A stretch of 18,175 nucleotides of DNA from Pseudomonadota bacterium (GTDB lineage: Bacteria > Desulfobacterota > Desulfobacteria > Desulfobacterales > RPRI01), in contig JAHJQU010000024.1 of the NCBI GenBank assembly GCA_018819005.1, positions 1 through 18,175 of the forward strand. Reading direction: 5' to 3'. Below the pieces are notes generated by a model. That model worked only from the letters and a program-made list of their open reading frames with translations, had not been told where the DNA came from and made no database searches. The position numbers and the translations under genes were made by a program. Each line of letters opens with the position of its first letter. Position 1 is the first letter of the stretch. This document shows, piece by piece, positions 15,811 to 18,175 of the stretch.

Positions 15811-17514
15811 TCAAACAAGAAGCATTTCAGTCAAAGGAGCTCCAGCAGGAACCATAGGGTATACGTTTTCTTCTCTTTCAACCTGAAAATCCATTATGAC
15901 TGTTTTATCTGAGTTAAGACCCTTCCTGAGGACAGGCACGACTTCTTCGGGTTTTGTTGCTCTTAGCCCAACAGCACCGTAAGCCTCAGCAAGTTTAACG
16001 AAATCCGGGGAATGATCCATGCCTGTACAAGAGTATCGCTTATCGTAAAATAGCTCCTGCCATTGCCTTACCATACCGAGATACCTGTTGTTTAATATGA
16101 CCACCTTGACCGGAAGGGAATACTGAACAGCGGTTGCCAGTTCCTGTATATTCATCTGTATGCTTCCGTCACCTGCAATATCCACAACAAGTTCTCCGGG
16201 GCATGCCACCTGGGCTCCTATGGCAGCAGGAAGTCCAAACCCCATGCATCCAAGGCCGCCCGAGGTAATAAAATGTCCCGGTTTGTCAAAGTGGTAATAC
16301 TGGGCCGCCCACATCTGGTTCTGGCCAACTTCAGTAGTTATTATTGCTTTTCCCTTTGTTATATTAAAAAGGTTTTCAATAACGTATTGAGGCATTATCG
16401 CCTCTTTCTGTTTGTATGAAAGGGGATTTGTGGTTTTCCATCTGCTGATCTGGTTAAACCACTTTTGCCTTTTTTTGATGATGTTGCCTAAATTAGCCTC
16501 GCCTATCATCTGATTAAGCTGATCAAGAGCGATCCGGCAGTCTCCGACAACAGGAACCGATACCGGAATGTTTTTGCGTATCGACGTCGGATCAATATCA
16601 ATGTGTACTATTTTTGCATTTGGTGCAAAGGAGTCCGTTTTTCCTGTAACACGGTCGTCAAAACGTACCCCTATGGCAATAAGAAGATCGCAGTTTCCCA
16701 CAGACATATTGGCCCTGAAAGTGCCATGCATGCCTATCATTCCGAGCCATAACGGATCCGAACCCGGAAATGCGCCAAGTCCCATAAGAGAAGCTGTAAC
16801 CGGAATCTTTGCTTTTCTTGCAAATTCAGTAAGTTCCTTCGAACCTTTTGAAAGAATTACCCCTCCTCCTGCAAAAATAACAGGCTTTTCAGATTCTTCA
16901 ATTAAAGTAATGATCTTTTGCAGCTGTTTTGTGTTTGGGTTGTAAGTAGGCCTGTATGACTTAAGATTAGACTCTTCAGGCATTGTAAATTGAACCCCGG
17001 TTTTTGCAATATCTTTTGGAATATCAACAAGCACAGGACCAGGGCGGCCTGATCTTGCCAGATAGAAAGCCTCCTTTAAGGTTCCTGCAAGATCTTCGGC
17101 CTTTGTGACAAGGTAATTATGCTTGGTGCATGACCTTGTGATTCCGACTATGTCAACTTCCTGAAAAGCGTCATTGCCTATCAAATGTGTCGGGACCTGC
17201 CCGGTTAGTATTACAACAGGTATGGAATCCATGTATGCCGATGCTATACCTGTCACCGTGTTGGTTGCTCCCGGACCTGATGTAACCAGACAAACACCAA
17301 CACGGCCGCTTGCCCTTGAATATCCGTCAGCAGCATGAACTGCTCCCTGTTCGTGTCGCACAAGAATATGCCTGATATCGGTTTTTGAAAGCTCGTCATA
17401 AATATCTATAACCGCGCCCCCTGGAAATCCGAAGATTGTATCGACACCTTCGCTCTTTAATATTTCCATCAGAATTTGGGCCCCTGTCAGTATTCTGTTA
17501 TCCTTGTTTTCCAT
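15811..17514 (-). CDS. ilvB: Acetolactate synthase large (catalytic) subunit
   Basis: IlvB is a thiamine diphosphate enzyme joining two pyruvates to acetolactate, or pyruvate and 2-oxobutyrate to acetohydroxybutyrate. The 567-residue protein has all three domains. The catalytic glutamate E55 lies in RHEQGAVHAADGY, and 'TSGPGATNTVTGIA' follows at about 79-91. The central domain has 'IGVRFDDRVTGK' (281-292). The ThDP-Mg motif is GDG (448-450) through NN (475-476), ending 'NNRYLGMVRQWQ'. GGAG lies seven bases before the ATG. It is the first intact gene of the cluster, lying 25 bases downstream of an ilvD scar and behind an attenuator with an Ile/Leu/Val-rich leader peptide. Confidence 0.97.
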   Translation of the reverse strand: MENKDNRILTGAQILMEILKSEGVDTIFGFPGGAVIDIYDELSKTDIRHILVRHEQGAVHAADGYSRASGRVGVCLVTSGPGATNTVTGIASAYMDSIPVVILTGQVPTHLIGNDAFQEVDIVGITRSCTKHNYLVTKAEDLAGTLKEAFYLARSGRPGPVLVDIPKDIAKTGVQFTMPEESNLKSYRPTYNPNTKQLQKIITLIEESEKPVIFAGGGVILSKGSKELTEFARKAKIPVTASLMGLGAFPGSDPLWLGMIGMHGTFRANMSVGNCDLLIAIGVRFDDRVTGKTDSFAPNAKIVHIDIDPTSIRKNIPVSVPVVGDCRIALDQLNQMIGEANLGNIIKKRQKWFNQISRWKTTNPLSYKQKEAIMPQYVIENLFNITKGKAIITTEVGQNQMWAAQYYHFDKPGHFITSGGLGCMGFGLPAAIGAQVACPGELVVDIAGDGSIQMNIQELATAVQYSLPVKVVILNNRYLGMVRQWQELFYDKRYSCTGMDHSPDFVKLAEAYGAVGLRATKPEEVVPVLRKGLNSDKTVIMDFQVEREENVYPMVPAGAPLTEMLLV

Positions 17515-17539
17515 GTATTCTCTCCGTGTTCCTGGGTAT

Positions 17540-17723
17540 CTATCCGGTTACTGCTCCTCTGCCTGCTGAAGAAATCATCCGTGAATACCTTGCCATGTAA
17601 TCATGAGATATCTTTGGCTCAGATCTTGACCATGTTGACAGCCTTTTTGCAATTTACTCCTGCCCGGTCAAGGTCTTCTGTGAGGAGCCTTTTCTTGCCT
17701 GTTTTGACAGGATCACTTTTCAT
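17540..17723 (-). pseudogene. ilvD: ilvD (dihydroxy-acid dehydratase) deletion remnant
   Basis: Two broken pieces lie between the attenuator and ilvB. A 34-codon frame starting at ATG 17723, with GGAG upstream, begins MKSDPVKTGKKR, which resembles the IlvD start (MKSD.VK.G..R, recalled from the family), and stops at TGA 17619-17621. In another frame, from 17653 to the TAG at 17540, come IAKRLSTWSRSEPKISHDYM and then ARYSRMISSAGRGAVTG. This fits the IlvD C-terminus, whose usual form is AKR...W...EPKI..GYLARY...VSSA..GAV. An in-frame TAA (17654-17656) precedes this piece. The intact enzyme is about 550-620 residues, so roughly 500 codons are missing, including all Fe-S cysteines. It cannot be an active dehydratase. 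The 34-codon frame may still be translated as a short peptide. Confidence 0.7.
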
Positions 17724-17735
17724 ATTAATTTCTCC

Positions 17736-17778
17736 AAAAAAAAACCGTTATCAGCTTTTTCGGCTGATAACGGTTTTT
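17736..17778 (-). terminator. Intrinsic terminator of the ilv attenuator (stem 3:4)
   Basis: On the minus strand CCGTTATCAGC (17763-17773) pairs perfectly with GCTGATAACGG (17745-17755) around a 7-base loop, extended by A/T pairs to 16 base pairs and ending in nine T residues (17736-17744). It lies after the leader peptide and just before the ribosome binding site of the ilvD remnant, so unconditional termination would silence ilvB and everything after it. On the plus strand only five T residues follow the hairpin. Confidence 0.9.
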
Positions 17779-17801
17779 GTATTTTTAAATATATTTAAAA
17801 G

Positions 17802-17900
17802 CTAAGCCATTACCAACCTCTTTCCTCGCAGGGGGAGAAGTATCCCGACCACGAGGACGATAATAATGCTGATAAGGTTGTTAATGGCTAAATAGTTCAT
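17802..17900 (-). CDS. Ilv operon leader peptide, rich in Ile, Leu and Val
   Basis: A 32-residue frame from ATG 17900 to TAG at 17802-17804. Seventeen residues are branched-chain: six Ile, seven Leu and four Val. The core is LISIIIVLVVGILLPL (residues 9-24), and the tail is RGKRLVMA. Composition, length and the basic RGK tail recall enterobacterial IlvL, also 32 residues. It is followed, 24 bases after the stop, by the terminator stem, and its own mRNA contains pairing regions 1 and 2. The nearest Shine-Dalgarno, AGGAG at 17917-17921, is 16 bases from the ATG, which is long, so initiation may be weak. The peptide itself is unlikely to have a function beyond its translation. Confidence 0.8.
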   Translation of the reverse strand: MNYLAINNLISIIIVLVVGILLPLRGKRLVMA

Positions 17901-17934
17901 TATAAATCTAATAAATCTCCTGAAGTCTGATGTA

Positions 17935-17963
17935 TAACTAACAGTGTTCTTTATTCTTGTCAA
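17935..17963 (-). promoter_or_regulatory. Candidate promoter of the ilv operon
   Basis: On the minus strand a perfect -35 box TTGACA (17958-17963) is followed by 17 bases and TAGTTA (17935-17940), a poor -10 preceded by TGT as in extended -10 promoters. TATACA, four bases further on (17931-17936), is a better -10 by sequence but spaced 21 bases away. A start near 17928 would give a leader of about 190 bases. The surrounding DNA is AT-rich, with the repeated unit TAATATCGTAATAATATC just upstream. Confidence 0.6.
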
Positions 17964-18085
17964 GATATTATTACGATATTATTACGACAATTCCGTATTA
18001 AAATGAAACCGTTGCATAAGATTGAATCTCTCTGCTGCTTGCAGCCGGTATTGCCGCTGGGAGCTGTTTGTTGCCGGGAGTTTAA

Positions 18086-18175
18086 CTATAAAGAGATTAT
18101 CTTATCCGGCTCCATGCTTCTCCTGCCATGCCTGATTGTTGCTGCGGCTATATAGGGGTCGTGTTCAAAAAAAAG
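18086..18175 (-). CDS. Possible C-terminal end of an upstream gene (partial)
   Basis: A frame open from the window edge to TAG at 18086-18088 gives 29 residues containing FFEHDPYIAAATIRHGRR, then SMEPDKIISL. The FEHDP..AA.I pattern reminds me of the tail of some metallo-beta-lactamase-fold hydrolases, but the piece is too short to be sure. It would be the gene upstream of the ilv operon on the same strand. The 120 bases between its stop and the TTGACA box hold only a weak hairpin (CAGCCGG at 18042-18048 with CCGCTG at 18054-18059) without a T-run. Confidence 0.35.
   Translation of the reverse strand, partial: LFFEHDPYIAAATIRHGRRSMEPDKIISL

Larger units (their letters stand above)
17736..17928 (-). 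promoter_or_regulatory. Ribosome-mediated transcription attenuator of the ilv operon
   Basis: The leader RNA of about 190 bases can form three competing stems, checked base by base. Stem 1:2 joins GCCATTAACAACCT (17875-17888) with AGGTTGGTAATGGC (17806-17819), 13 of 14 pairs. Antiterminator 2:3 joins GGTTGGTAATGG (17807-17818) with CCGTTATCAGCC (17762-17773), 12 of 12 pairs with three G-U. Terminator 3:4 is listed separately. Region 1 lies within the early leader codons and region 2 covers its end and stop codon. A ribosome stalled at the Ile codons would mask region 1 and free 2 to pair with 3; a ribosome at the stop would mask 2 and allow termination. The mechanism is inferred; the pairings are in the sequence. 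Confidence 0.8.

Noticed and set aside
15722..15814. N-terminal extension of ilvN to 15814, which would overlap the ilvB stop
   Set aside because: The extra 31 residues are unlike the family, while AAGGAAC before ATG 15721 gives the standard start.
18003..18155. 50-codon plus-strand frame starting MKPLHKIE
   Set aside because: No Shine-Dalgarno, odd Cys/Leu-rich composition, and it overlaps a more protein-like minus-strand frame.
1..18175. CRISPR array, tRNA, rRNA, phage or defence genes
   Set aside because: None was seen: no regularly spaced direct repeats, no tRNA T-arm/acceptor pattern and no integrase or transposase gene.

Overview
The window looks like a chromosomal segment of an anaerobic Desulfobacterota (deltaproteobacterial) organism, probably Desulfobacterales. 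This is inferred from moderate GC, the run scpB-scpA-trpS-M50 protease-DHH/CBS/poly(A)-polymerase fusion, a citramalate synthase inside an ilv/leu gene cluster, and abundant small intergenic repeats. No database search was possible, so the taxonomy is an inference.

Layout. (1) Positions 47-5874, minus strand: a housekeeping run, read in transcription order as the DHH-CBS-nucleotidyltransferase fusion, an M50 membrane protease overlapping its end, trpS, scpA and scpB. (2) 5875-6621: a 747-base non-coding block built almost entirely of small repeat elements. Two copies of one MITE-like element flank a second, unrelated inverted-repeat element. (3) 6622-10393, plus strand: a radical SAM protein, a lone pilC, pyrD and an exported YtfJ-like protein. 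(4) 10394-10677: a third MITE-like copy and a perfect inverted repeat at the convergent junction. (5) 10678-17514, minus strand: a branched-chain amino acid cluster, in transcription order ilvB-ilvN-ilvC-cimA-leuA. (6) 17515-18175: the control region of that cluster, then what may be the tail of an upstream gene.

The most notable discovery is in region 6. Upstream of ilvB on the minus strand there is a TTGACA box, a 32-codon leader peptide in which 17 residues are Ile, Leu or Val, and a strong intrinsic terminator. Three mutually exclusive pairings can be drawn: a 1:2 stem, a 2:3 antiterminator of 12 base pairs, and the 3:4 terminator. This is the full architecture of a ribosome-mediated transcription attenuator of the enterobacterial ilv type. 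Between the terminator and ilvB lies a scar of ilvD: a start resembling the IlvD N-terminus and, in another frame, about 37 codons resembling the IlvD C-terminus. The operon therefore appears once to have been ilvD-ilvB-ilvN-ilvC-cimA-leuA, and the attenuator now drives ilvB first.

Together the cluster makes citramalate (CimA) for isoleucine without threonine deaminase, acetolactate and acetohydroxybutyrate (IlvBN), dihydroxy acids (IlvC) and isopropylmalate (LeuA). The dehydratase IlvD, LeuBCD and a transaminase must be encoded elsewhere.
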